Below, one piece after another: positions 36,344-44,126 of a stretch of 64,000 bases of DNA. Within the stretch, counting starts at the first letter, position 1; every line of letters starts with the position of its first letter. Position numbers and translations under genes: made by a program. Under the pieces are notes generated by a model. The model was not told where the DNA came from, did not search any database, and was given only the letters and a program-made list of their open reading frames with translations. This DNA comes from an uncultured SAR116 cluster alpha proteobacterium. GTDB lineage: Bacteria; Pseudomonadota; Alphaproteobacteria; Puniceispirillales; Marisalimonadaceae. The stretch lies in the NCBI GenBank assembly GCA_902619805.1, contig CACNGC010000008.1, positions 16,627 through 80,626 of the forward strand. Reading direction: 5' to 3'.

Positions 36344-37321
36344 TTACTTTTTCAAAATTCCAGTTTTTTCCAATAAATACTCAACTAAACCTTTTCTCAA
36401 CCCAAGGACGACAATCATTATGATTATTCCTGTAACTAATTCAGTATGGCTAGAGTACATTTGAACAACATCATTTATAAGCCTTAAAAGTACAGTTCCT
36501 ACTAAGGGGCCTAAAAAAATTGATATCCCACCAAGCATTATCATGAATATTGCTTCGCCTGATTGTGTCCAAAAAGCCCACTCTGGATATGCCCCAGATG
36601 TAAATAGTGTCATAATGATACCCCCAACACTAGCTACCATGGAAGCAATAACAAAGCATATCAACTTAACTCTAAAAACTCTTATACCCAAAAATTCTGC
36701 TCTTTCTTGATTATCTCTGATTAATCTTAGTGAATAACCAAAATTACTTTTATTTAAAATTCTCAGCAATAAGATACATATTACAAATATTACTGAACAA
36801 AATATGTATCTATGCAAAGAGTTTGATAAATCAATCCCCAAGAAAACTGGCCTTGCAATACCTCCCATCAATCCTTGATCACCTCCAGTAAGTGAAACCC
36901 AACTTACGATCACGCTATAAAGAAACATTTGAAATGCTAGTGTAAGGAATGCAAAATAAATTTCATTTAATCTTACACAAATGGCCCCAATTACTGCCGA
37001 ATAAATACCCGTGATGAATATTGAAACAAAAAATGCTACAATTATTGATAGTGCACCAAAGTTTGTTAAAAAACTCTCACTTTGTAATAGAAGGCCAAAA
37101 GCATATCCACCTAATGCAAAAAAAGCTGCGTGACCAAACGAAACCATACCTGCAAAACCTATCAGCATATTTAAAGACATAGCTAATAATCCAAAAGAGA
37201 AAATTGATATTAAAAAATCTTTAGGCCAAGGATGTTCTACAAAAAACCCAATTAATATTAAAAAAAGCACAGAAAACAGAGCTATTGAAATATCTTTTTT
37301 AAACAAAGTAAAAGTACTCAT
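36344..37321 (-). CDS. livM: Liv-type ABC transporter permease (LivM), second system
   Basis: A 325-residue LivM-class permease with about 9 helices. LLAMSLNMLIGFAGMVSFGHAAFFALGGYAFG is the family opening; GGISIFLGPLVGTVLLRLINDVV is the coupling-loop region. It ends in a lysine-rich tail. Its start overlaps the last 4 bases of the livH gene, a sign of translational coupling. Confidence 0.9.
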   Translation of the reverse strand: MSTFTLFKKDISIALFSVLFLILIGFFVEHPWPKDFLISIFSFGLLAMSLNMLIGFAGMVSFGHAAFFALGGYAFGLLLQSESFLTNFGALSIIVAFFVSIFITGIYSAVIGAICVRLNEIYFAFLTLAFQMFLYSVIVSWVSLTGGDQGLMGGIARPVFLGIDLSNSLHRYIFCSVIFVICILLLRILNKSNFGYSLRLIRDNQERAEFLGIRVFRVKLICFVIASMVASVGGIIMTLFTSGAYPEWAFWTQSGEAIFMIMLGGISIFLGPLVGTVLLRLINDVVQMYSSHTELVTGIIIMIVVLGLRKGLVEYLLEKTGILKK

Positions 37322-38226
37322 TTAGGAGAACCCTTTACAAATAAACCGGTTGGTTTAAAGATTAAAACAATAGCCATTATTAGAAACATGAGACCATCAA
37401 CAAACAAAGGGAAACCTACTGATCCAATAGATCTGGTAAGACCTAAAATAATTGCTGCAATTAGAGCGCCGGGTATTGAGCCCATACCACCAATTACTGT
37501 AACAATGAAACTTTCGATCAAAATACCAAAACCCATTCCAGGTGTAAGCGAACGAACGGGAGCTGCCAATGCACCTGCAATTCCAGCTAAGGCACATCCT
37601 AATCCAAACAATAAAGCGAAATACAACGGAACTCTAATACCAAGTGCGGACACCATTGGAGAATTTTCAGCTGCCGCCCTTACAATACTCCCAAATCTTG
37701 TTTTAGATATTAACAATATTGTTAATATGCCTATAACAAGTGATAAAATAATCAAAAAAGCATATAATGGTGGGACATACCCTCCGAAAATTCGAAAGGG
37801 AGCTAATCTAAACTCATCAGGAATACCCATAGCAATATAGTCTGTTCCCCAAATTAGCTTTACTAAATCATCAGTAATTAAAATAAAAGCATAGCAAACT
37901 AACAATTGCATTAATATGTCTTGACCGTATACTTTACTTATCAAGACTCTCTCGAAAAAGATCCCAAATATACCTGCACCCAAAGCCCCTACAAATGCAG
38001 ATAGCAAGTAACTCTCTGTAAATAAGTAGGTACTAAATGCAAAATAAGCTCCAACCATATAAAAAGTTCCATGAGCAAAATTTATTACATTTAAAACTCC
38101 AAAAATCAGAGTTAAACCAGAAGCTACGAGAAAAAGAAGCATCCCAATTATCAAGCCGCTAGTTAACTGATTAACCGCGCATGATGCCATACCAAAACAA
38201 TTTATTAGAGCGTCAAAATCAAACAT
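37318..38226 (-). CDS. livH: Liv-type ABC transporter permease (LivH), second system
   Basis: A 302-residue LivH-class permease. LTSGLIIGMLLFLVASGLTLIFGVLNVINFAHG is the family opening, and GGMGSIPGALIAAIILGL the coupling loop; it ends FKPTGLFVKGSPK. The ATG at 38226 is preferred; a TTG four codons upstream at 38238 is also possible and neither has a clear ribosome site. It overlaps livM by 4 bases. A strong stem-loop separates it from the upstream binding-protein gene. Confidence 0.9.
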   Translation of the reverse strand: MFDFDALINCFGMASCAVNQLTSGLIIGMLLFLVASGLTLIFGVLNVINFAHGTFYMVGAYFAFSTYLFTESYLLSAFVGALGAGIFGIFFERVLISKVYGQDILMQLLVCYAFILITDDLVKLIWGTDYIAMGIPDEFRLAPFRIFGGYVPPLYAFLIILSLVIGILTILLISKTRFGSIVRAAAENSPMVSALGIRVPLYFALLFGLGCALAGIAGALAAPVRSLTPGMGFGILIESFIVTVIGGMGSIPGALIAAIILGLTRSIGSVGFPLFVDGLMFLIMAIVLIFKPTGLFVKGSPK

Positions 38227-38243
38227 AAATGATACCAATAATT

Positions 38244-38273
38244 TTAGTGCATTCTAATTTCAGAATGCACTAA
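38244..38273 (-). promoter_or_regulatory. stem-loop between binding-protein gene and livH (second Liv system)
   Basis: 38244-38255 and 38262-38273 are perfect reverse complements (12 bp) around a 6-base loop. The hairpin lies 14 bases past the stop codon of the binding-protein gene and before livH. It is the same arrangement as at 307-335, 4229-4256 and 30689-30712. Confidence 0.7.
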
Positions 38274-38287
38274 TTTTAATGTGTTTA

Positions 38288-39556
38288 TTAAATATATTTT
38301 TTTCTTTTTTTCCAATCCTTTTCATGAACGTAAATATCTTTCCAATTACTTTGTTGAATATTCGCTAAATAAGGATCTTTTGTAATAGTTTTTCCGTATG
38401 CAATCACGTAGTTAACCAAGGTATGGTCTTCTCCACGAATGGTCATGGTTCCGTCTACACCAAATGGAGACTTAATTTTATTACCGGCTGTTACCTTGGC
38501 TAATTTCATAGGATCTGTATCTCCACCAGTTTTCTTAAGAGCGTCTATCAGAAATCTCATTCCAGTATCAGCTTCCCATGACCAATTAGTAGGTAAAACA
38601 TCCGATCCAGCCATATATTTATTATACCAATCTTCGTTGGCTTGAGTGTCAGGTATATCTTTGTGATATCTCGCACCACCATATACATCTTTTGGTATCT
38701 TTTTAATAGCTGTTAAAATAGGGAGATCACCCAAGTTTACAGCAAATGACTGAAATTGATCAAAAAGACCATAAAGACTTGCTTGGTCGATAAAGGCAAC
38801 TAAATCACCTCCCCAAAGGCAAGTATATAGAGCATCAGGTTTTGCATTTAACAAAGCAGTTATGTTTTCTGTGTAATCAGGTTGAAAAATCTTTGGCCAA
38901 GTTTGAGTAGTCACATTAATACCTGGAGAAAATAATTTTAAATACTCCATAAATTCAGCAGTATTTGCTCTTCCATAAGCATAATCAGGAGCGGCAGTTG
39001 CAAATTTTTTAAGATTATTTTTCTTGGCTATTTCTGAGGCAAATATCCCTCCTCCAACTGCATCATGTATACCTTGTCTAGCAGCTCTGAATACCCATGG
39101 AACTCTATTTTTAGGATCTGCTGTTAAAGATGAAGTTTCTGAAATACAGTGTATACAAAATTTCTTTATGTCTCTTGCAACTTCGTTAACAGCAAAAGTT
39201 GCACCAGATGCTTCGCAATTAAGTAGAACCTCACAGCCTTCATTATTTACCAATTCACGTGTTAACCTTGCTGCCTCGTCAGGTTTGGCTTTAGAATCTC
39301 TTGATATAACCTCAATTTTCCTACCGTCAATTCCTCCAGCATTATTGATTTCATCCACTGCCACTTTCATACCACTCAATACAGTCTGACCAAGTATGGC
39401 AACTCTTCCAGATAAAATAGTTGTTACCCCAACTTTAATGGGTTTATTCGCAGCTTTTAATATATTAGGAAAACCTGTTAAAGCAGTAGTAGCCATTCCT
39501 AAACCAGCTACCTTTATAAAAGATCTTCTTTTGATTTTATTTTTATAGTTTTTCAT
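38288..39556 (-). CDS. Liv-type periplasmic binding protein with Tat-type signal, second system
   Basis: A 422-residue Peripla_BP_6 protein. The N-terminus carries a twin-arginine signal (Arg10-Arg11 in KRRSFIK, then a hydrophobic AGLGMATTALTGF), so export is likely in folded form by Tat. The mature start IKVGVTTILSGRVAILGQTV and DEINNAGGIDGRKIEVISRDSKAKPDEA are standard. The start at 39556 is supported by a GGAGG site 5 bases upstream; a TTG 12 bases earlier lies in that site. First gene of the operon binding protein-livH-livM-livG-livF-SDR. Ligand unknown. Confidence 0.9.
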   Translation of the reverse strand: MKNYKNKIKRRSFIKVAGLGMATTALTGFPNILKAANKPIKVGVTTILSGRVAILGQTVLSGMKVAVDEINNAGGIDGRKIEVISRDSKAKPDEAARLTRELVNNEGCEVLLNCEASGATFAVNEVARDIKKFCIHCISETSSLTADPKNRVPWVFRAARQGIHDAVGGGIFASEIAKKNNLKKFATAAPDYAYGRANTAEFMEYLKLFSPGINVTTQTWPKIFQPDYTENITALLNAKPDALYTCLWGGDLVAFIDQASLYGLFDQFQSFAVNLGDLPILTAIKKIPKDVYGGARYHKDIPDTQANEDWYNKYMAGSDVLPTNWSWEADTGMRFLIDALKKTGGDTDPMKLAKVTAGNKIKSPFGVDGTMTIRGEDHTLVNYVIAYGKTITKDPYLANIQQSNWKDIYVHEKDWKKRKKYI

Positions 39557-39701
39557 TTCCCCCTCCAAATTTAAATAAAAATAAATAAATATTTTTTAAT
39601 TAACTTGTTATGTAATAATACTGTAAAACAAAAATTTTTCAATAACATTTATCGTATTATAAATGAATGAAGAAATAAACAATCATGAATGAAAGTTACT
39701 T

Positions 39702-40034
39702 TTATAAAAAAGCTTTCATTACAGCCACTAACGCAACCCCATAAACAATCATAAATAATAGCAATGTATTAATAGAAAATCCTTTCATAAATGAAGCTTT
39801 AGCTAATTGAGAGGCTTGAAAAATTAAGTCTGGCCATGTGTAAGATACAAAATCACCTTGAGTAAAAATTACTTTAATTTTACCGTTAGCATCTACAACT
39901 GGCAATCTTCTGAATCTATCATTTGACATTATTCTTAACCAATCCAAAACATCATCGTTTTCATTTGCTACTCTTGGGTTAGGGGTCATTATTTCTTCTA
40001 GTTTTGTAGTTTTAGGTGATTTGTTATTTTTCAC
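39702..40034 (-). CDS. C-terminal half of a CBS-pair protein with a C-terminal helix (GTG start)
   Basis: A 110-residue frame with one CBS motif (VEEIMTPNP-like LEEIMTPNPRVANENDDVLD, RFRRLPVVDANGKIKVIFTQGDF) and a C-terminal membrane helix (INTLLLFMIVYGVALVAVMKAF). It opens with GTG directly after an in-frame TAA (40035-40037). The codons upstream of that TAA encode, in the same frame, the other CBS repeat. So this is probably half of a two-CBS protein, either broken or made by re-initiation. CBS pairs usually bind adenosyl nucleotides. Confidence 0.6.
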   Translation of the reverse strand: MKNNKSPKTTKLEEIMTPNPRVANENDDVLDWLRIMSNDRFRRLPVVDANGKIKVIFTQGDFVSYTWPDLIFQASQLAKASFMKGFSINTLLLFMIVYGVALVAVMKAFL

Positions 40035-40247
40035 TTACTTTTTTAAGATATCTCTTTCTGTAACAATACCAACAACTTTTTGTTTATTATCTACAATGAC
40101 AACTGATCCATAATTTTTATCAGCCATGACGGTGATCGCATCAAACACTTTATCTTTTCCTAAGAATGCAATAGGTTGTGGTTTTGATTTAAATTCTGGC
40201 CTATCTATAAGACGACCACCTTTGCGAGTTTCTAAAATTTACCTCAT
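40035..40247 (-). pseudogene. N-terminal half of the CBS protein, with in-frame TAA codons at both ends
   Basis: In the frame of the gene at 39702-40034, upstream codons read M-R-stop (40239-40241)-ILETRKGG, go through FDAITVMADKNYGSVVIVDN (one CBS repeat) to GIVTERDILKK, then stop (40035-40037). ILETRKGG and TERDILKK are normal for the first repeat of two-CBS proteins. Codon 3 and the codon between the two repeats are TAA. No good start lies between the stops (ATT would be the first possible codon). The region therefore looks like one gene broken by two nonsense codons, or by sequence errors. Confidence 0.6.
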
Positions 40248-40339
40248 TTTATTATTATGATTTGATATATATATATAAATATGTATGTATAAATCATTTT
40301 TTTTGAAACAAGCTATGAAGTCTTAATTCAAAATAAATT

Positions 40340-40645
40340 TCATATTTGATTAATATTTATCCAGCCTTCATATCCCTCATCCATGCTAAATACATTTTTG
40401 AAACCATGATGACTGAAAAAATTAGCAGCTGATTGGCTTGAGTTGCCATGATAACAGTAAATTAAAATTGTATCGTTCTTATCTTTTTCTTTAAGAAAGT
40501 TTTGAATATCTAAATCTTCAACATGAATGGCATTATCAATATGCCCATTCTTGAACGAATTGTAATCTCTTATATCAATTAAGATTAGATCATCTTTTGA
40601 TAGAAGATCCTTTGCATCTTTAATTGATATACGATTGAAAGACAT
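40340..40645 (-). CDS. glpE: GlpE-type single-domain rhodanese
   Basis: A 101-residue thiosulfate:cyanide sulfurtransferase. The active loop is CYHGNSS with Cys64, the GlpE signature, preceded by DIRDYNSFKNGHIDNAIHVE and followed by NVFSMDEGYEGW. Length is typical for GlpE (about 105). Cytoplasmic. The start at 40645 gives a 5-base gap from the thiolase stop; a longer frame would overlap it by about 50 bases. It is the last gene of the thiolase operon. Confidence 0.88.
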   Translation of the reverse strand: MSFNRISIKDAKDLLSKDDLILIDIRDYNSFKNGHIDNAIHVEDLDIQNFLKEKDKNDTILIYCYHGNSSQSAANFFSHHGFKNVFSMDEGYEGWININQI

Positions 40646-40650
40646 TTTGT

Positions 40651-41823
40651 TTATAAAGCTTCGATAATTACTGCTATCCCTTGTCCTCCACCAATGCACA
40701 TAGTAGCAAGACCATATTTTCCTTTACGTTTTCTTAATTCATATACAAGTTTTGTCATAATAATTGCACCAGTCGCACCCACAGGATGACCTAATGCAAT
40801 AGCTCCTCCATTAACATTAACTATCTCAGGATTAAGACCTAATTGTTTATTAACGGCACATGCTTGAGCCGCAAAAGCTTCATTAGATTCAATTAAATCT
40901 AAATCTGAAACATTTAATTGAGCTTTATTTAATGCCATTTTTGACGCAGGTACTGGGCCCATACCCATTTCATCAGGGTCAACGCCACCAAACCCGTATG
41001 AAACTATTCTAGCTAACGGTTTACCATTTTTTGCTTTTTCTTCATTAGCTAGTACTAAAGCAGAAGCTCCATCATTAATTCCTGAAGCATTACCGGCAGT
41101 TACTACACCATCTTTTTTAAAAGCAGTTCTGAGACCTGTTAATGTTTCCATACTAGTTTCTGGTTTTGGATGCTCGTCTATTTCAAAAATCTCAATTCCC
41201 TTTCTTGTTTTTATTTCAATAGGCAGGATTTGATCTTTAAAATTACCATTTTTAATGGCCTCATGAGCTCTTTTTTGACTAGTTAATGCAAATTCATCCT
41301 GCATTTCTCTACTAATTTGATATCTACTAGAAATATTCTCTGCAGTTATACCCATATGTCCATGACCAAAAGGATCATGAAGTGCACCTAACATCATATC
41401 ATGAACTTGTCCATCACCCATTCTAGAACCCCATCGAAACCCTTGAACAATGTGTGCACCATTTGACATAACCTCTACACCTCCTGCCATAGCAACTGAA
41501 GCATCTCCAAGCATGAGAATTTGAGAAGCACTTACAATTGCCTGAAGCCCAGAGCCACAAAGTCGATTTACAGTTAACGCAGCAGATGCTTTGTCCATTC
41601 CAGCCTGTAGCGCAATAACTCTACTCACATACATATCTCTGGGTTCTGTATGTATAACATTACCAAAAACAGCATGCTCAACTTCGTTAGCCTCATATCC
41701 AGATCTTGCAATAGCTTCTTTTGCCACTAAAGTTCCAAGATCGACAGGACAATGGTTTTTAAGAGTACCTCCAAATCCTCCAATTGCGGATCTGTTTGCT
41801 GACATAACGTAAACATTGTTCAT
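40651..41823 (-). CDS. Acetyl-CoA acyltransferase (thiolase)
   Basis: A 390-residue degradative-type thiolase. The acylated cysteine is Cys89 in NRLCGSGLQAI; the His motif is GGAIALGHPVGATGA and the second active-site Cys is in ATMCIGGGQGIA. It cleaves or forms 3-oxoacyl-CoAs, commonly acetoacetyl-CoA or 3-oxoacids of aromatic routes. Upstream are HIBCH and an isobutyryl-CoA-type dehydrogenase on the same strand; downstream is GlpE. The gap of 32 bases to the HIBCH gene is compatible with one transcript. Confidence 0.93.
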   Translation of the reverse strand: MNNVYVMSANRSAIGGFGGTLKNHCPVDLGTLVAKEAIARSGYEANEVEHAVFGNVIHTEPRDMYVSRVIALQAGMDKASAALTVNRLCGSGLQAIVSASQILMLGDASVAMAGGVEVMSNGAHIVQGFRWGSRMGDGQVHDMMLGALHDPFGHGHMGITAENISSRYQISREMQDEFALTSQKRAHEAIKNGNFKDQILPIEIKTRKGIEIFEIDEHPKPETSMETLTGLRTAFKKDGVVTAGNASGINDGASALVLANEEKAKNGKPLARIVSYGFGGVDPDEMGMGPVPASKMALNKAQLNVSDLDLIESNEAFAAQACAVNKQLGLNPEIVNVNGGAIALGHPVGATGAIIMTKLVYELRKRKGKYGLATMCIGGGQGIAVIIEAL

Positions 41824-41855
41824 TTTAATTTTCCCTCCAGAAAGTAACTTTTGTT

Positions 41856-42929
41856 CTAATTTGTTAAAATTAAGTCTAAGTCTCCTAAATCTTCAAAAAA
41901 TAGATTAACTCGAGTTTCATCAACATCTTGAATATTATTGGGTTTCCAATTTGGTTTTCTATCTTTATCTACAAGCATTGCTCTAACGCCTTCAAAAAAG
42001 TCTCCAATTTCTACACAACGTTGTACCATTCTATACTCCATTATAAGTTCATCTTTTAAACTCATATGACTGGCGTTTCTGATTTGCTTTAAAGATATTT
42101 TTAAAGAAGTTGGAGATTTATGTTTCAACTCTTCATATTGAATCTTCAAAAATTCATTTTCAACAAGTTTTTCACATTCATAAAATATTTGTTCGATTGT
42201 ATCATAAGAGAAAGCTTTTTTTATTAATTCCTCATTATCTATCAATACACTATCTTCAGTTTGTGGTTTTGACGAAAATTGATCAATAATATTGTTAACC
42301 TTTTGATTAGAATTTGGTGAAGAAGAAATGATTGAGTTCTTTAAAATCTCAACTTTTTCTGAGGAAACATAATGAGTAATTAGTTTAAGCTTCAATAAGT
42401 CATGAGCTTTAATTCTTGCACCAACTAGAGACAACCAAGCCCCAATTCCTTTATCTAACTGACCAAGCAACCACCCTCCTCCAACGTCTGGGAATAATCC
42501 AATGGCTGTTTCCGGCATTGCAAACATTGTTTTTTCTGAGGCAACCACATGACTACCATGCATTGACACACCGACACCTCCGCCCATTGTAAATCCATTA
42601 ATTAGCGAAATAAAAGGTTTTTTATAATTACTAATTTTATAATTAAGGGTATATTCGTCATAAAAAAATGATTTAGATAAATTGGTTGGCGGCCCATCGT
42701 CTGCTAAAACTTCTTTTCTTAACTTAACAACATCTCCTCCAGCACAGAACGAACGGTCTCCAGCACCCTCAATTATAACGCAGTTTATATCATCATTGAT
42801 TTCCCAAGAGTTTAGATTTTTATTAATTTTTTGAACCATTGAATAAGTAAGAGCATTTAATCTGTCTGGCCTATTTAAGGTAATTACACCCACGCTATTA
42901 TCTTCAGTAAATATAACTTCATCTTGCAT
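41856..42929 (-). CDS. 3-hydroxyisobutyryl-CoA hydrolase
   Basis: A 357-residue crotonase-fold protein of the HIBCH type: GAGDRSFCAGGDVVKL oxyanion strand, FTMGGGVGVSMHGSHVVASEKTMFAMPE, and IGLFPDVGGGWLL, with the longer C-terminal half that separates HIBCH from hydratases. It hydrolyses 3-hydroxyisobutyryl-CoA in valine degradation. The ATG at 42929 is preferred over a TTG two codons upstream. It sits 22 bases behind the isobutyryl-CoA dehydrogenase gene, which performs the earlier step of the same path. Confidence 0.9.
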   Translation of the reverse strand: MQDEVIFTEDNSVGVITLNRPDRLNALTYSMVQKINKNLNSWEINDDINCVIIEGAGDRSFCAGGDVVKLRKEVLADDGPPTNLSKSFFYDEYTLNYKISNYKKPFISLINGFTMGGGVGVSMHGSHVVASEKTMFAMPETAIGLFPDVGGGWLLGQLDKGIGAWLSLVGARIKAHDLLKLKLITHYVSSEKVEILKNSIISSSPNSNQKVNNIIDQFSSKPQTEDSVLIDNEELIKKAFSYDTIEQIFYECEKLVENEFLKIQYEELKHKSPTSLKISLKQIRNASHMSLKDELIMEYRMVQRCVEIGDFFEGVRAMLVDKDRKPNWKPNNIQDVDETRVNLFFEDLGDLDLILTN

Positions 42930-42951
42930 TATCAAATAATCCTTTTTAATA

Positions 42952-44094
42952 TTAGTTAGCTTTTAAATGTCTTGAAATAATAACTCTCATTATTTCATTA
43001 GTCCCCTCTAAGATTTGATGAACCCTTAAATCCCTTACGAGTCTTTCTAGTGGAAAGTCTTTAAGATATCCATAACCACCATGAATTTGAAGAGCCATAT
43101 TACATATCTCAGAGCATACATCAGTTGCATATCTTTTAGCCATTGCACATAGCTTTGTAGCTTGTTTATCTGCAGAATCTAGTGCACACGCGGCTCTTAA
43201 AACCATGAGGCGAGATGCTTCCAATTCAGTTGCCATATCGGCTAACTTAAATTGTGTGACTTGGAATTTGTCAAGTGATTTGCCAAATTGTTTTCTTTCT
43301 GCAGAATAACTCATAGATGCCTCTAACGCTGCTCTAGCTCCTCCTAAAGAACATGCAGCAATATTGACTCTCCCACCGTCTAGACCTTTCATTGCAATTT
43401 TAAATCCATCACCTTCATTTCCAACAAGATTATCTATTGGTATTTCACAATTATCAAAATTTACCATAGATGTGTGTTGACTATTCCAACCCATTTTCTT
43501 TTCTTGTTTTCCAAATGATAAACCCTTTGTTCCTTTTTCTACTAATATACATGAAACGCCACTAGCACCTTCTTCACCTGTTCTGCACATTACTGCGAAA
43601 ATATCACTTGTAGGTCCCCCAGATATAAAACTTTTTGAACCATTTAATACGTAATGACTATTCCCCTTTTTTGTGGCTTTAGTTTTCAATGCCACAGCAT
43701 CTGACCCAGAACCTGGTTCAGTAAGACAGTAACTAGACATCATTTCCATAGTTGATAACTTTTTAATAAATTTCTCTTTTATATGATCTGATCCATGAGC
43801 ATCTATCATCCAAGTCACCATATTATGGATAGATATATACGCTGCAGTAGACACACATCCCCTAGAAAGTTCTTCGAAACAAATAGCAGCATCCAACCGA
43901 CTGAGACCCGAACCTCCATAATTCTCATTCACATAAATAGCAGCCAAACCAAGTTCAGCTGCTTTTTTAAGAGTTTCGACAGGAAAAATCTCGTTTTGAT
44001 CCCATTCAGATGCATAAGGCATGAGTTCTGTTTCAGCAAAATTTTTTGCCATTTCTTTTATATTTAACTGATCTTCGTTATATTCAAAGTTCAT
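42952..44094 (-). CDS. Acyl-CoA dehydrogenase, isobutyryl-CoA dehydrogenase type
   Basis: A 380-residue flavin acyl-CoA dehydrogenase. CLTEPGSGSDAVALKTKA (flavin contact), QVTQFKLADMATELEASRLM, QIHGGYGYLKDFPLERL, and the catalytic Glu in ILEGTNEIMRVIISR. The ILEG(T/S)NE(I/V)MR stretch resembles isobutyryl-CoA dehydrogenase. Start at 44094 is supported by an AGAGG site 6 bases upstream, inside a longer frame that would add 5 residues. It pairs with HIBCH, so valine catabolism is the likely role. Confidence 0.9.
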   Translation of the reverse strand: MNFEYNEDQLNIKEMAKNFAETELMPYASEWDQNEIFPVETLKKAAELGLAAIYVNENYGGSGLSRLDAAICFEELSRGCVSTAAYISIHNMVTWMIDAHGSDHIKEKFIKKLSTMEMMSSYCLTEPGSGSDAVALKTKATKKGNSHYVLNGSKSFISGGPTSDIFAVMCRTGEEGASGVSCILVEKGTKGLSFGKQEKKMGWNSQHTSMVNFDNCEIPIDNLVGNEGDGFKIAMKGLDGGRVNIAACSLGGARAALEASMSYSAERKQFGKSLDKFQVTQFKLADMATELEASRLMVLRAACALDSADKQATKLCAMAKRYATDVCSEICNMALQIHGGYGYLKDFPLERLVRDLRVHQILEGTNEIMRVIISRHLKAN

Positions 44095-44126
44095 TTTTAA
44101 CCTCTTCATTAACCATTTTATACATA

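Noticed and set aside
40264..40291. AT-dinucleotide repeat upstream of the broken CBS gene
   Set aside because: A short TATATATA run in an A+T-rich gap; no repeat unit structure or copy elsewhere in the window that I could see.
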